Source: Paraburkholderia susongensis (GTDB lineage: Bacteria; Pseudomonadota; Gammaproteobacteria; Burkholderiales; Burkholderiaceae). Taken from it: a stretch of 64,000 bases of DNA. Shown here piece by piece: positions 19,258 to 27,994 of this stretch. The translations under genes and the position numbers were made by a program. Where the stretch lies: contig NZ_FXAT01000002.1 of the NCBI RefSeq assembly GCF_900177725.1, forward strand, positions 744,001-808,000. The letters run 5' to 3'. How positions within the stretch are numbered: position 1 is the first letter of the stretch; the number at the start of each line of letters is the position of its first letter. The notes beneath the pieces are model-generated. The model did not search any database. It had not been told where the DNA came from and saw nothing but the letters and a program-made list of their open reading frames with translations.

Positions 19258-19971
19258 TCAATGCGTGCGCACCGCGAGGTACGCGAGCCAGTGACGCTCC
19301 GCGCGGCGAAACAGCGCGACCAGCGCGAACGACACCACGAGGTAAATCAGCGCCGCGAGCCCGAACGCGTTGAACGACTGGTAGGTCGCCGAGTTCGCAT
19401 CGCGCGCCACCTTCAGGATGTCCGGCACCGTCGCCGTGAACGCGACCGTGGTGGCATGCAGCATCAGGATCACTTCGTTACTGTACAACGGCAAGGCGCG
19501 GCGCAGCGCGGACGGTATCACAATACGCCGGTACATCGTGAACCAGCTCATGCCGTAGGCGCGCGCCGCCTCCACTTCGCCGTGCGAGGTCGAGCGGATC
19601 GCGCCCGCGAAAATCTCCGTCGTGTAGGCGCAGGTATTCAGCGCGAACGCGAGAATCGCGCAGTGAAAACCGCTGCGAAAGAATGCGTCGAGCAGACTAT
19701 ACGAGCGCACGAACGCGAGGCTGTACACACCCGTGTAGATCAGCAGCAGTTGCACGTAGAGCGGTGTGCCGCGAAACACGTAGGTGTAGAGACGCACCGG
19801 CGTGGAGAGCCACCGTTTCTTCGAGACCCGCGCGACCGCGAGCGGCACCGAACAGACGAAGCCGATCGCGATCGACGCCACCAGCAGCCACAGCGTGACC
19901 GCGAGACCCGAGATGCGCTGGCCGTCCCAGAACAGGTACGCGCGCCAGAACTGATTGAGAATGTCGATCAT
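19258..19971 (-). CDS. polar amino-acid ABC transporter permease (HisM/AotM family)
   Basis: 237 residues with about five transmembrane segments. The family-defining N-terminus is [17 protein letters not shown], and the EAA loop for contact with the ATPase reads [20 protein letters not shown]. The start is set by ATG 19971, five bases after the stop of the partner permease. Forms the transmembrane pore with HisQ-like 19977-20678. Bottom of the sequence (residues 180-230) has the final two helices [11 protein letters not shown] and [17 protein letters not shown]. Confidence 0.93.
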   Translation of the reverse strand: MIDILNQFWRAYLFWDGQRISGLAVTLWLLVASIAIGFVCSVPLAVARVSKKRWLSTPVRLYTYVFRGTPLYVQLLLIYTGVYSLAFVRSYSLLDAFFRSGFHCAILAFALNTCAYTTEIFAGAIRSTSHGEVEAARAYGMSWFTMYRRIVIPSALRRALPLYSNEVILMLHATTVAFTATVPDILKVARDANSATYQSFNAFGLAALIYLVVSFALVALFRRAERHWLAYLAVRTH

Positions 19972-19976
19972 GTCGT

Positions 19977-20678
19977 TCAAAGCTCCGCGTGCCGTACGCC
20001 GATCGAATAACGCCGGTTGAGCCAGATCAGCACGACGTTCGATACCGTGGTGATCGCCAGGTAGATCAGCGCGGCGACCAGAATGAAGAAGAACATGTTG
20101 AAGGTGCTCTTGCCCGCGTCCTGCGCGGCCTTGACCACGTCGGCGAGACCGATGATCGACACGAGCGCGGTGGCTTTCACCAGCACCTGCCAGTTGTTGC
20201 CGATGCCGGGCAGCGCGAAGCGCATCATCTGCGGAAACAGGATGCGCGTGAATACGCGCACACCGCTCATGCCGTAGGCGCTGCCCGCTTCGAGCTGGCC
20301 GCGCGGCACCGCGAGAAACGCGCCGCGGAAGGTTTCGGTGAAGTACGCGCCGTAGATGAAGCCGAGCGTGAGCACGCCGGCCACGAACGGATCGATGTCG
20401 AATTGCGGCAGATCGAGCGCGTCGGTGAAATCGTTGACGGCCATCTGGATGCTGTAGAACAGCAGCAGCATCAGCACGAGGTCGGGCACCGAGCGGATCA
20501 GCGTCGTGTAACCGGTCGCGATGGCCCGCAAGGGCCGGTTGAACGAGAGTTTCGCCGCCGCGCCCGCGAGGCCGAGCAACACAGCAGCCGCCAGCGACAG
20601 AACGGACAACTCGATCGTCTGGATCGTGCCAGCGAGCAGCACGGGACCAAAGCCGTATAGGAACACGCGTGTCTCCAT
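19977..20678 (-). CDS. polar amino-acid ABC transporter permease (HisQ/AotQ family)
   Basis: 233 residues, five transmembrane segments, with the family opening FLYGFGPVLLAGTIQTIELS and EAA loop QLEAGSAYGMSGVRVFTRIL. First gene of the transport-argR unit. ATG 20678 gives the family-like N-terminus METRVFLYG. An in-frame ATG at 20717 would add 13 residues; neither has a strong Shine-Dalgarno sequence. It overlaps no neighbour, and the next permease starts 5 bases after its stop. Confidence 0.9.
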   Translation of the reverse strand: METRVFLYGFGPVLLAGTIQTIELSVLSLAAAVLLGLAGAAAKLSFNRPLRAIATGYTTLIRSVPDLVLMLLLFYSIQMAVNDFTDALDLPQFDIDPFVAGVLTLGFIYGAYFTETFRGAFLAVPRGQLEAGSAYGMSGVRVFTRILFPQMMRFALPGIGNNWQVLVKATALVSIIGLADVVKAAQDAGKSTFNMFFFILVAALIYLAITTVSNVVLIWLNRRYSIGVRHAEL

Positions 20679-20984
20679 CCAGGTTCGTTGAATTGGCGCG
20701 GACGGCGATGGCTTCATGGCCTGTCTTGCTCGTCCGGCATGACGCGGAGTCTCGCAAGCGGAAATCAATTTCTCAAATACCCGGCGACTGTCATGCTGCG
20801 ACGCAACACGACGCCATTCGAGGCGTCTGAACGCCTGTAGCGCTTGGTTTCACGACGAATATTTTTTTGGCGGGTGCGGTGCGCGCGGCGAGCCCTGCTG
20901 CGATTTCGCAAGTTTGCGGTCGCTTTTTCGATAGACCTGGCGAAGAGGGTTGCGGAGCAAATTGCTGGCGGCACAAGCAGAAAT

Positions 20985-21112
20985 GACCCATATATGAGTC
21001 ATGAAGGGCCTTTGCGACTCATATACGAGTCATCCATTGTTTTTTCGCGGACAGGAGACCATAATGACTCACAAATGAGTCACGAAGGCCCTTTACGACT
21101 CATATATAAATC
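20985..21112 (+). promoter_or_regulatory. four-site operator array of the hipBA operon
   Basis: Four related 16-bp palindromes: GACCCATATATGAGTC (20985-21000), GACTCATATACGAGTC (21016-21031), GACTCACAAATGAGTC (21066-21081) and GACTCATATATAAATC (21097-21112). Start-to-start distances are 31, 50 and 31 bp, so the array is a tandem duplication of an 81-bp unit, each with two sites three helical turns apart. HipB-type antitoxins are known to bind several such palindromes cooperatively for autorepression. Confidence 0.8.
21037..21065 (+). promoter_or_regulatory. predicted sigma-70 promoter of hipBA
   Basis: TTGTTT (21037-21042) and CATAAT (21060-21065) are separated by exactly 17 bp. The transcript would begin near 21072, inside the third operator, so a bound antitoxin would block polymerase. 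Confidence 0.55.
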
Positions 21113-21125
21113 ACTCTACGTTTTT

Positions 21126-21464
21126 ATGTCCACTGTCGCCACTCGTGCCGCCTCGCGCTATAGCCTCGACGCCGTGCGCCTGCTCGGCCAGTTGATCCGC
21201 CGCGCGCGGCTCGAGCGCAAGATCACCGCATCGCAACTCGCCGAACGCGCCGGGCTGTCGCGCAGTCTCGTTCAGCGGATCGAGAAAGGCGATCCGCGCT
21301 GCTCGATCGGTGCGGTTTTCGAGGCCGCCGCGGTCGTCGGCGTACGTCTTTTCGATGCCGACTCGTCGGGCATCAGCGCCGCCCTGCGCGCCAACGCCGA
21401 AGTGTTGACGCTACTGCCGCGCGCCGTGCGCGCACCTCGCATCGAAACCCGAGATGATTTCTGA
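21126..21464 (+). CDS. hipB: HipB-type antitoxin, XRE-family HTH regulator
   Basis: 112 residues. The HTH domain (about 14-70) contains LIRRARLERKITASQLAERAGLSRSLVQRIEKGDPRCSI in pieces typical of HTH-XRE, followed by a short C-terminal tail that probably contacts the toxin. It is expected to neutralise HipA and to repress its own operon through the palindromes upstream. Its end overlaps the hipA start by 11 bp, so the two are translationally coupled. ATG 21126 lacks a clear Shine-Dalgarno sequence. An in-frame ATG at 21075 would add 17 residues read through the operator region. Confidence 0.85.
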   Translation: MSTVATRAASRYSLDAVRLLGQLIRRARLERKITASQLAERAGLSRSLVQRIEKGDPRCSIGAVFEAAAVVGVRLFDADSSGISAALRANAEVLTLLPRAVRAPRIETRDDF

Positions 21465-22734
21465 CTCCGCCTACAACGAAGCCTTCGTGTGGACCTGGTT
21501 GCCCGGCGCGACCGAGCCCGTGGTGGCTGGGCGCCTCGTCGCAGCCGGCGAACAGATGCGGTTCAACTACGGCCAGAGCTATCTCGCGCGGGAGAACGCG
21601 ATCCCGCTCTATGCCCCCGAACTGCCGCTGCGGCGCGGCACCCTGCCGCTCCTCAATGGCCTGACGATGCCCGGCTGCATCCGCGATGCGGCGCCGGACG
21701 CGTGGGGCCGGCGCGTCATCATCAATCGCAAGCTCGGCACGCGCGGCGCGCAGATCGACACCGGCGAGCTCGACGAGATGACCTATCTGCTGGAATCCGG
21801 CTCGGACCGCATCGGCGCGCTCGACTTCCAGCTCTCGCCAACCGAATACGTGCCGCGAGAAACTGCCAGCGCGTCGCTCAGCGATCTGCAGAATGCCGTT
21901 GCGAGCGTCGAGCGCGGCGTGAAGCTCAGTGCCGACCTCGAGCGCGCGCTCTTTCACGGCAGCTCGATCGGCGGCGCGCGCCCGAAGGCTATGATCACCG
22001 CGCACGAGCGTAAACTCATCGCGAAGTTCTCCTCGCAGAGCGACGTCTACAGCGTCGTGAAAGCCGAATACATCGCGATGCGCCTCGCGGCCGCGGTCGG
22101 CATCCATGCAGCACCGGTATCGCTCGAGCACGTCGGCGGCAAGGACGTGCTGCTCATCGAGCGCTTCGACCGCGAGCATACGGAACAGGGCTGGCAGCGC
22201 CGTGCAATGGTCTCAGCGCTCACGCTGTTCGAACTCGACGAGATGATGGCGCGCTATGCGAGCTACGAGGAATTCGCGACGCTGATCCGCCATCGCTTCG
22301 CGAATCCGGGCGCTACGCTCAAGGAGCTGTTCGCGCGTCTCGTCTTCAACGTGCTGTGCGGCAATACCGACGACCACGCGCGCAATCACGCCGCCTACTG
22401 GAACGGCTACGAGCTCACGTTGACACCCGCCTACGATATCTGTCCGCAGGCGCGCGCCGGCAACGAAGCGACCCAGGCGATGTTGATCGTCGGCGACGAC
22501 CGCTTCAGCCGGATCGACACGTGCCTGAAGGCCGCGCCGCTCTTTTTGCTGTCGCACGACGAAGCCGTTGCGCTCGTGCAGCGGCAGATCGAGGTGATTC
22601 TCGATCGCTGGGACGCGGTGTGCGCCGACGCGCAACTGAGCGAAGTGGATCGCGAATTGATGTGGCGGCGCCAGTTTCTCAATCCGTTCGCGTTCGAAGG
22701 CGCGCCGCCCGCGCTCGCGGCACTGCCGCGCTAG
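21454..22734 (+). CDS. hipA: HipA-family serine/threonine kinase toxin
   Basis: 426 residues, near the length of E. coli HipA (440), a kinase that phosphorylates glutamyl-tRNA synthetase and induces growth arrest. Conserved features: SSIGGARPKA with Ser171 equivalent to the autophosphorylated Ser150 of E. coli; LIAKF (ATP-binding Lys191); the catalytic loop NVLCGNTDDHARNH (Asp306/Asp307, Asn311); and TPAYDICP (metal-binding Asp328). Every catalytic residue appears present, so the toxin should be active. The N-subdomain-1 is fused, so no separate HipS is needed. The target is unknown. Confidence 0.9.
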   Translation: MISDSAYNEAFVWTWLPGATEPVVAGRLVAAGEQMRFNYGQSYLARENAIPLYAPELPLRRGTLPLLNGLTMPGCIRDAAPDAWGRRVIINRKLGTRGAQIDTGELDEMTYLLESGSDRIGALDFQLSPTEYVPRETASASLSDLQNAVASVERGVKLSADLERALFHGSSIGGARPKAMITAHERKLIAKFSSQSDVYSVVKAEYIAMRLAAAVGIHAAPVSLEHVGGKDVLLIERFDREHTEQGWQRRAMVSALTLFELDEMMARYASYEEFATLIRHRFANPGATLKELFARLVFNVLCGNTDDHARNHAAYWNGYELTLTPAYDICPQARAGNEATQAMLIVGDDRFSRIDTCLKAAPLFLLSHDEAVALVQRQIEVILDRWDAVCADAQLSEVDRELMWRRQFLNPFAFEGAPPALAALPR

Positions 22735-22767
22735 ATCCGGCGCGCGGCAAGCGCCTGAGCGCCGGCG

Positions 22768-23721
22768 TCAATCGAGCCCGAGCCGCGCGCGGATCGCCGG
22801 CAGCATGTATTCGACCGCCGCGCGCCCTTCCTCGATGGCCGGCGCCGCGCGATGAAAATCGAAGATGCCCATGCCGCCGAGACGCGGCTGGATCAGGATG
22901 TCGGCGGGCTCGCCGGCAAGCCGGCTGCGCGTGATGCGCACCTGCATGATGTCGATGCTTTGCGCGATCGAGCTGAGCATCGACGGCACGCGCGCGCTCG
23001 GCTTCGGCGGCACGCGCACGTCGCTGACCGCGCTCGTTTCGGCCGGCGCGAGCCAGCGCGGCCAGGGCTTGCCGTTGCGGCGCAGCGCAACGGGCGGCGG
23101 TGCGGCCGGATCGAGCGCAGGCGTTTCGACCACCGCGCCGCCGAAGTCGCGGCCGTTCAGGATGTCGTTGTTCAGGTCGATCGCGATCACGCAGTCCGCC
23201 CGCATGCCGCGCGCGACCGACACCGGCACCGGATTGCTCAGGCCGCCGTCGACGAGCCACGCGCCGTTGTGCCACACCGGCGCGAAAATGCCGGGAATCG
23301 CAATCGACGCGCGCACCGAGTCGATCGTGCTGCCGTCCTGCAGCCAGATTTCGCGGCCCGTATCGAGTTCGGTGGCGACCGCTGCGAACGGCATGTGCAG
23401 TTGCGCGATCGAGCGGCCGTCGAATTTCTCGGCGAAGAGCTGGACTACCTTGCGCCCGCCGAGCAGGCCGCCCGAAATCCGCAGATCGAGCAGCCGCACC
23501 ACCGTCTGCCAGGTGAGCCGCGACACCCACTCTTCGAGCCAGTCGAGGTCGCCGTTCGCGTAGACCGCGCCGACCAGCGCGCCGATCGACGTGCCGCACA
23601 CCACGTCGGGCTTGATGCCCGCATCGTGCAGCGCGCGAATCGCGCCGATATGCGCCCAGCCGCGTGCGGCGCCTCCTCCCAACACCAGCCCGATCCGGCT
23701 GTATCGACGTCGACGTATCAT
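22768..23721 (-). CDS. patatin-like phospholipase, RssA type
   Basis: 317 residues. It contains the patatin dyad: oxyanion loop GGGAARG (15-21), nucleophile elbow GTSIG (Ser45) and DGG (Asp158). There is no signal peptide, so it is probably cytosolic or membrane-associated. Family members hydrolyse phospholipid or lysophospholipid acyl esters; the RssA-like subgroup has unknown substrates. It lies 23 bp downstream of a BamE-like lipoprotein gene on the same strand and is probably co-transcribed with it, suggesting an envelope-lipid role. Confidence 0.88.
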   Translation of the reverse strand: MIRRRRYSRIGLVLGGGAARGWAHIGAIRALHDAGIKPDVVCGTSIGALVGAVYANGDLDWLEEWVSRLTWQTVVRLLDLRISGGLLGGRKVVQLFAEKFDGRSIAQLHMPFAAVATELDTGREIWLQDGSTIDSVRASIAIPGIFAPVWHNGAWLVDGGLSNPVPVSVARGMRADCVIAIDLNNDILNGRDFGGAVVETPALDPAAPPPVALRRNGKPWPRWLAPAETSAVSDVRVPPKPSARVPSMLSSIAQSIDIMQVRITRSRLAGEPADILIQPRLGGMGIFDFHRAAPAIEEGRAAVEYMLPAIRARLGLD

Positions 23722-23744
23722 GCCTGCCCCATTCTTGCCATCTT

Positions 23745-24296
23745 CTATCGCCCCCTTATCACGTCCGAGCGCGACGTGGTGTACACCCTCTGGTTCCTGT
23801 CGAAGTGAACGTTGAACATACCTTCTTCCGTCACGCCGCCCTCACGCCATTTCCAGCTCCACACGGTCTCGGGCTTGAGCGGAAACACCGCGACTTGCCC
23901 GGGCTTGCCGAGCAGGCGACGCACTTCGTCCTCGGTCATGCCGCTGCGGATCCTCGCGAAGTTCGCAGCGGTCAGCACTTGCGTGATGGCTTGCAGCTTG
24001 CCATCGCGATCGATGTCGACCATATACGTGTTGAGGCCCTGCGGGCCGCGCGGATATTCGAAGCGTTTCGAACCGTCGGTGAAGGTGCGTTCGGTTTCCG
24101 GCTTGCCCATCTGCGCGCGGATCTGCGCTTCGGTCGTGACGCCCGGCGTCAGGCCTTTGAGCAATAAGGCGTCGGGCTTGACGGCGTTGAAGAAGTCCTT
24201 GAGTTTTTGCACGGCTTGATCGCTTTGCTGTTGGTCGCAGCCGGTCAGCGCGAAGCACGCAGCCAGCAGCGCGACACCAAGCGGTTTGAGGCTCAC
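23745..24296 (-). CDS. BamE/SmpA-like outer-membrane assembly lipoprotein
   Basis: 183 residues starting with GTG (AGGAA five bases upstream). The signal peptide ends in the lipobox LTGC (Cys20). Two SmpA/OmlA-type BamE repeats are visible: LTPGVTTEAQIRAQMGKPE and IRSGMTEDEVRRLLGKPG, each followed by beta-strand sequence. BamE itself has one such unit and works in the Bam complex, so this tandem version is a paralogue of uncertain partner. An ATG-initiated reading from 24527 is unlikely because it would hide the lipobox. Confidence 0.82.
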   Translation of the reverse strand: MSLKPLGVALLAACFALTGCDQQQSDQAVQKLKDFFNAVKPDALLLKGLTPGVTTEAQIRAQMGKPETERTFTDGSKRFEYPRGPQGLNTYMVDIDRDGKLQAITQVLTAANFARIRSGMTEDEVRRLLGKPGQVAVFPLKPETVWSWKWREGGVTEEGMFNVHFDRNQRVYTTSRSDVIRGR

Positions 24297-24550
24297 GGCG
24301 ATTCCTGTCCGGATGCGCGCAGTACTAGCTACTAGCGGTCCATGCGCGCGTTGCCGGTCTGTAGTGTGTACTACAAGGATAACTGCACACGGAGAAAACC
24401 GCGAGCGATGCCGGCACGGCGCGTGCGTCCCCGCCCGCAATGGAGCGCGCGAAGACGTCGAAGAAAGCGGAGGAACGCGAAAGAAAGCGGCGCCCAGGAC
24501 GCCGGGCCGTGCCGCGGAAAACATCAAGCCAGAAGCCAGAAGCCAGACGC

Positions 24551-24586
24551 AAAAAGCAAAAAGGCGACGCGGTACAAAGCGTCGCC
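24551..24586 (-). terminator. rho-independent terminator
   Basis: On the minus strand GGCGACGC (loop of 8) GCGTCGCC is a perfect 8-bp GC stem, followed by TTTTTGCTTTTT. It is the probable terminator for transcripts from the rhodanese gene. Confidence 0.75.
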
Positions 24587-24860
24587 AGGTCGGTCGATAT
24601 GGTCAACCGGAAAGTGACGGCGGCGCGTACGCCGCCTCGCGCGAAGCACCGCGGACGACGCGCAGCGGTCTGGTTCCGGACGAAGCGATGAGCAACCTTG
24701 GCTGCTCACCTCGCGCCATCGCCGCAATGACAGACCGCTGCCTTGTGTGGCCGCCCTGGTCCCTCGATAAGCCTTACAGATGCCGCTAATCTAAACGCGT
24801 TGGCAGCTTTAGACGAGAGCGCGTTTACACCGAATTGGCAGAGGATTCGCGTGGCGCGAG

Positions 24861-24900
24861 CGGCTTCGCGCCGTTTCGCGCCGTTTCGTGCCGTTTCGCG
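24861..24900. repeat. tandem 10-bp repeat, CCGTTTCGCG
   Basis: Four adjacent 10-bp units: CGGCTTCGCG, CCGTTTCGCG, CCGTTTCGTG, CCGTTTCGCG. They lie 30 bp from the rhodanese stop codon. A simple-sequence repeat with no assigned role. Confidence 0.6.
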
Positions 24901-24929
24901 CGGCTTGTCTGCGCAGCCTGCCCGCTCGC

Positions 24930-26531
24930 TCAGATCACACGAAATCCATGCGTGCCATCGTGTGCGAGTTGCGCGACGAGCCCATGCTCCCACTCCAGAT
25001 ACGCGCCCATCGCTTCACGCGCGTTATCGGTGCCCTCGTAGGGACGCTGATAACGGTCGATGCGCGGCGACGCCATGCGCGCGCCGCCCGCGTCCACGGG
25101 CAAGCCCGCCTCGATCCACGCCGCGGTGCCGCCGCTGAGCACCTGTACCGGCCGCTCCGTCAGCGCCGCCAGCTCCGGCGCGACGAAGCGCGCGAGCAGA
25201 CTGCTGCCGCAGGTCACGACATAGCGCTTCGCATCGGGCAGCGTGCGCAACGCATCGTCGAGCTGGCTGCGGATCACGAACCACGCGCCCGGAATGTGCC
25301 GCTTCAGATAGCTCGCGCTGCGCGTGAAATCGAGCACCACGGTGCCCGGCGCCTGCAGCAGCGCGGCGAGGTCGGCCGGCGCGATCTCGTCGGCATCGGG
25401 CGGCGCAACCGCATGACGCGCGGGCGGCGCCGCTCCCTTCTCGGCGAAATCCGCGGCAGTCAGACCATCAACCACGTACGCCTCGACGTTCATCTGCGCG
25501 AGCCACGACGCGCTCATGTTCGCGCGCACGCCGTCGTTGTCGGCGAGTATCACGCGCGCGCCGCGCACCGGCGCGAACATGTCGGTTTCCTGCACGAGCT
25601 GGCCGCCCGGCGCGCTGCGAAAGCCCGGCACGTGGCCCGCCTCGTATTCTTCCGGCGTGCGCACGTCGAAGCGATACACGGTGCGCACCTCTTCGTCGGC
25701 CCAGCGGCGCGCCTCGTCGCGCGAGGTGCGGCCCACGCGCGCACGATCGGCGACCGCGCGCGCGCCATCGGCCGCGGCGAGGCGCAGTGCGTCATCAATC
25801 GCGCCTTCGAAGCGGCGCGAGCTGCCATGCGCGAGCGGCTGACCGGCGAGCGTCCACCCTATCGTGCCGTTGCGCAGCGCCGCGACCTGATTCGGCACGG
25901 CCGCATTGATGAGCGATTGCGCGCCGATGATGCTGCGCGTGCGCCCCGCGCAATTGACGATGATCCGCGTGGCCGGATCCGGCGCGATCTGCCGCGCGCG
26001 CAGCACCAGTTCCGCGCCCGGCACGCTGATGCTGCCGGGAATGTTCATTGCCTGGAATTCGTCGAAGCGGCGCGCGTCGAGTACGACGACGTCGGCCTCG
26101 CTGTCGAGCAGCGCCTGCACCTGCTGCGCGGAAAGCGACGGCGTATGGCGCACGCTGTCCACGAGCTCGCCGAACGCCTTGCTCGGCACGTTGACGTCCC
26201 TGAACAGCTCGCCGCCCGCTTCGCGCCAGCCTTGCAGGCCGCCTTCGAGCAAGGCGACATCGGTATAGCCGAGTTCGGCGAGACGATCGGCCGCGCGCGC
26301 GGCGAGACCCTCGCCCCCATCGAACACGACGATGGGCACCGCGGGACGCGGCAGGCGCAACGGCGCATCGAGTTCGAGCCGCGAGAGCGGCAGATTGGCG
26401 GCAAACAGCGGATGACCGCGCGCGTGCGGCTCCTCCTCGCGCACGTCGACGAGCGCGATCTCCTCGCGATCGGTCAAGGCGCGGCACACGTCTTCGAATG
26501 ATCGGGTACGAAACTCTTTGACGACATTCAT
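24930..26531 (-). CDS. four-domain rhodanese (thiosulfate sulfurtransferase-like) protein
   Basis: 533 residues made of four rhodanese homology domains. Domain 1 (about 1-115) has no active-site Cys ([10 protein letters not shown]). Domain 2 (about 130-235) has Cys194 in VNCAGRTRS. Domain 3 (about 275-370) has Asp at the position ([10 protein letters not shown]). Domain 4 (about 380-490) has Cys441 in [10 protein letters not shown]. So catalytic and non-catalytic domains alternate. Rhodaneses transfer sulfane sulfur from thiosulfate or persulfides to an acceptor; the substrate here is unknown. ATG 26531 follows AAGGAG, though with a long 11-base spacer. No signal peptide. Confidence 0.85.
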   Translation of the reverse strand: MNVVKEFRTRSFEDVCRALTDREEIALVDVREEEPHARGHPLFAANLPLSRLELDAPLRLPRPAVPIVVFDGGEGLAARAADRLAELGYTDVALLEGGLQGWREAGGELFRDVNVPSKAFGELVDSVRHTPSLSAQQVQALLDSEADVVVLDARRFDEFQAMNIPGSISVPGAELVLRARQIAPDPATRIIVNCAGRTRSIIGAQSLINAAVPNQVAALRNGTIGWTLAGQPLAHGSSRRFEGAIDDALRLAAADGARAVADRARVGRTSRDEARRWADEEVRTVYRFDVRTPEEYEAGHVPGFRSAPGGQLVQETDMFAPVRGARVILADNDGVRANMSASWLAQMNVEAYVVDGLTAADFAEKGAAPPARHAVAPPDADEIAPADLAALLQAPGTVVLDFTRSASYLKRHIPGAWFVIRSQLDDALRTLPDAKRYVVTCGSSLLARFVAPELAALTERPVQVLSGGTAAWIEAGLPVDAGGARMASPRIDRYQRPYEGTDNAREAMGAYLEWEHGLVAQLAHDGTHGFRVI

Positions 26532-26976
26532 AGAATCGGGAACTCCTTCACGACATTGCAAAGATTCGGCAACGCGTCGCGTCACCGTACCGATAGTTCC
26601 ACCGTACACTCGAATGCCGATCAGCGCACGAGTCGCTCGATGCCACTCGATCCATCGTTCACGCGCTCACGCCGCGCAAACTCCCACGCGGCTCCTGCAC
26701 GAACTTCGCGGACACCCGGGTTGGCTCGCTCATTGGATCTCATTGACTCTCATTGACTCGTGCGTTGACCCACGCATCGGCTTGAGATACCGCAGCAATT
26801 TCCGCGCCTCGCAAGCCGCCACGACAATACCCCAACGACATCCCGACGAAGCCCCAACGAAGCCCCGACAGACCCTTCAGGCAACGTGGACATCCTCACG
26901 CCGTCAGCAGAAAAATCCAGGCTTTGCCACAATGCCGCATCGCGTGAAAGCGCCGCAAACAGCAAATGAACAGACA
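26532..26976. other. divergent intergenic region, rhodanese / LLM oxidoreductase
   Basis: 445 bp expected to contain both promoters. It includes a doubled CATTGACTCT (about 26739-26758) and an imperfect 11-bp tandem repeat CCCCAACGAAG (about 26830-26871). The plus frame is open through it, but codon usage is poor and I do not consider it coding. Confidence 0.5.
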
Positions 26977-27972
26977 ATGATCCCCTTCTCGGTCCTCGAC
27001 CTCTCGCCGGTCACCGCGGGCGCCACGCCGGCGGACGCGTTCAGGAACACGCTCGAACTCGCACAGCACGCGGAACGGTTGAATTACAAGCGCTTCTGGC
27101 TCGCGGAGCATCACAACATGGCCGGCATCGCGAGCGCGGCGACCTCCGTCGTGATCGGCCATGTGGCCGGCGGCACGAAAACGATTCGCGTCGGCTCCGG
27201 CGGCATCATGCTGCCGAACCACGCGCCGCTCGTCATCGCGGAACAGTTCGGCACGCTCGCCTCGCTCTATCCCGGGCGCATCGATCTCGGCCTCGGCCGC
27301 GCGCCCGGCACCGATCAGACCACTGCCCGCGCGCTGCGCCGCGATCTGCAGAGTAGCGCCGAGTCGTTTCCCGACGATGTCGTCGAGCTGCAACGCTATT
27401 TCGCCGATCCGGTGCCTGGCCAGCGCATTCTCGCGGTGCCGGGCGCGGGCCTGCAAGTGCCGCTGTGGCTGCTCGGCTCGTCGCTCTACAGCGCGCAACT
27501 CGCCGCGGCGCTCGGCCTGCCGTTCGCGTTCGCGTCGCACTTCGCGCCCGATTACATGCTGACCGCGCTGCAGGTGTATCGCGCGCAGTTCCGGCCGTCT
27601 GCGACGCTCGACAAGCCGTATGCGATGGTCGGCGTCAATCTGTTCGCGGCCGACACCCACGAGGAAGCCGCGCGTCTTTTCACGTCGCTTCAGCAGCAGT
27701 TCATCAACCTGCGGCGCGGCACGCCGGGGAAGTTGCAGCCGCCGGTCGAACGGCTCGAGGCGTCGGAGATGGAGTTGAGCAACGTCGAACGCGCGCTCGC
27801 GTGCACGGTGCTCGGCGATCGCGAGGCGATCCGCGAAGGACTGCAATCGGTCATCGAGCAGACCGGTGCGAACGAACTGATGCTCACCGCGCAGATCTAC
27901 GATCATCGCGCGCGGCTGCGCTCGTTCGAGATCGGTGCGCAGGTGCGCGATGAATTGATGGCCGCGAAATAA
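26977..27972 (+). CDS. LLM-class flavin-dependent oxidoreductase (luciferase-like, YhbW type)
   Basis: 331 residues. Bacterial-luciferase-like TIM barrel using FMNH2 or F420. Family features: [13 protein letters not shown]-terminus, [35 protein letters not shown], and [16 protein letters not shown]. These match the MsnO8/YhbW subgroup of predicted alkanal-monooxygenase-like enzymes whose substrates are unknown. No clear Shine-Dalgarno sequence is visible. An in-frame ATG at 26932 would add 15 residues. It converges with the MHYT-GGDEF-EAL gene (22 bp apart). Confidence 0.9.
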   Translation: MIPFSVLDLSPVTAGATPADAFRNTLELAQHAERLNYKRFWLAEHHNMAGIASAATSVVIGHVAGGTKTIRVGSGGIMLPNHAPLVIAEQFGTLASLYPGRIDLGLGRAPGTDQTTARALRRDLQSSAESFPDDVVELQRYFADPVPGQRILAVPGAGLQVPLWLLGSSLYSAQLAAALGLPFAFASHFAPDYMLTALQVYRAQFRPSATLDKPYAMVGVNLFAADTHEEAARLFTSLQQQFINLRRGTPGKLQPPVERLEASEMELSNVERALACTVLGDREAIREGLQSVIEQTGANELMLTAQIYDHRARLRSFEIGAQVRDELMAAK

Positions 27973-27994
27973 CCGGCCGGCACCGGTGTTCCCC

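Larger units (their letters stand above)
20679..21125. other. divergent intergenic region between transporter operon and hipBA
   Basis: 447 bp. The right half (20985-21112) carries four palindromic sites and a sigma-70-like promoter for hipBA, listed separately. The left half should contain the promoter for the transport-argR operon. I see no clear boxes there, though GTCGC occurs twice at about 20791-20812. Confidence 0.6.
24297..24929. other. intergenic region with terminator and short tandem repeats
   Basis: 633 bp between the BamE-like gene (start) and the rhodanese gene (stop), both minus strand. It holds a strong minus-strand terminator (24551-24586) 344 bp past the rhodanese stop and a 10-bp tandem repeat next to that stop (24861-24900). 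It should also contain the BamE-like gene promoter. The 275 bp between repeat and terminator would form an unusually long 3' region or a small RNA; I recognise none. Confidence 0.5.

Noticed and set aside
20791..20812. ArgR tandem site upstream of the transport operon
   Set aside because: GTCGC occurs twice but 14 bases apart, not about 21, and lacks the AA element.
24587..24870. Candidate tmRNA, 6S or SRP RNA in the gap before the rhodanese gene
   Set aside because: None of the conserved termini or structural motifs of these RNAs is visible; a novel small RNA is still possible but unsupported.
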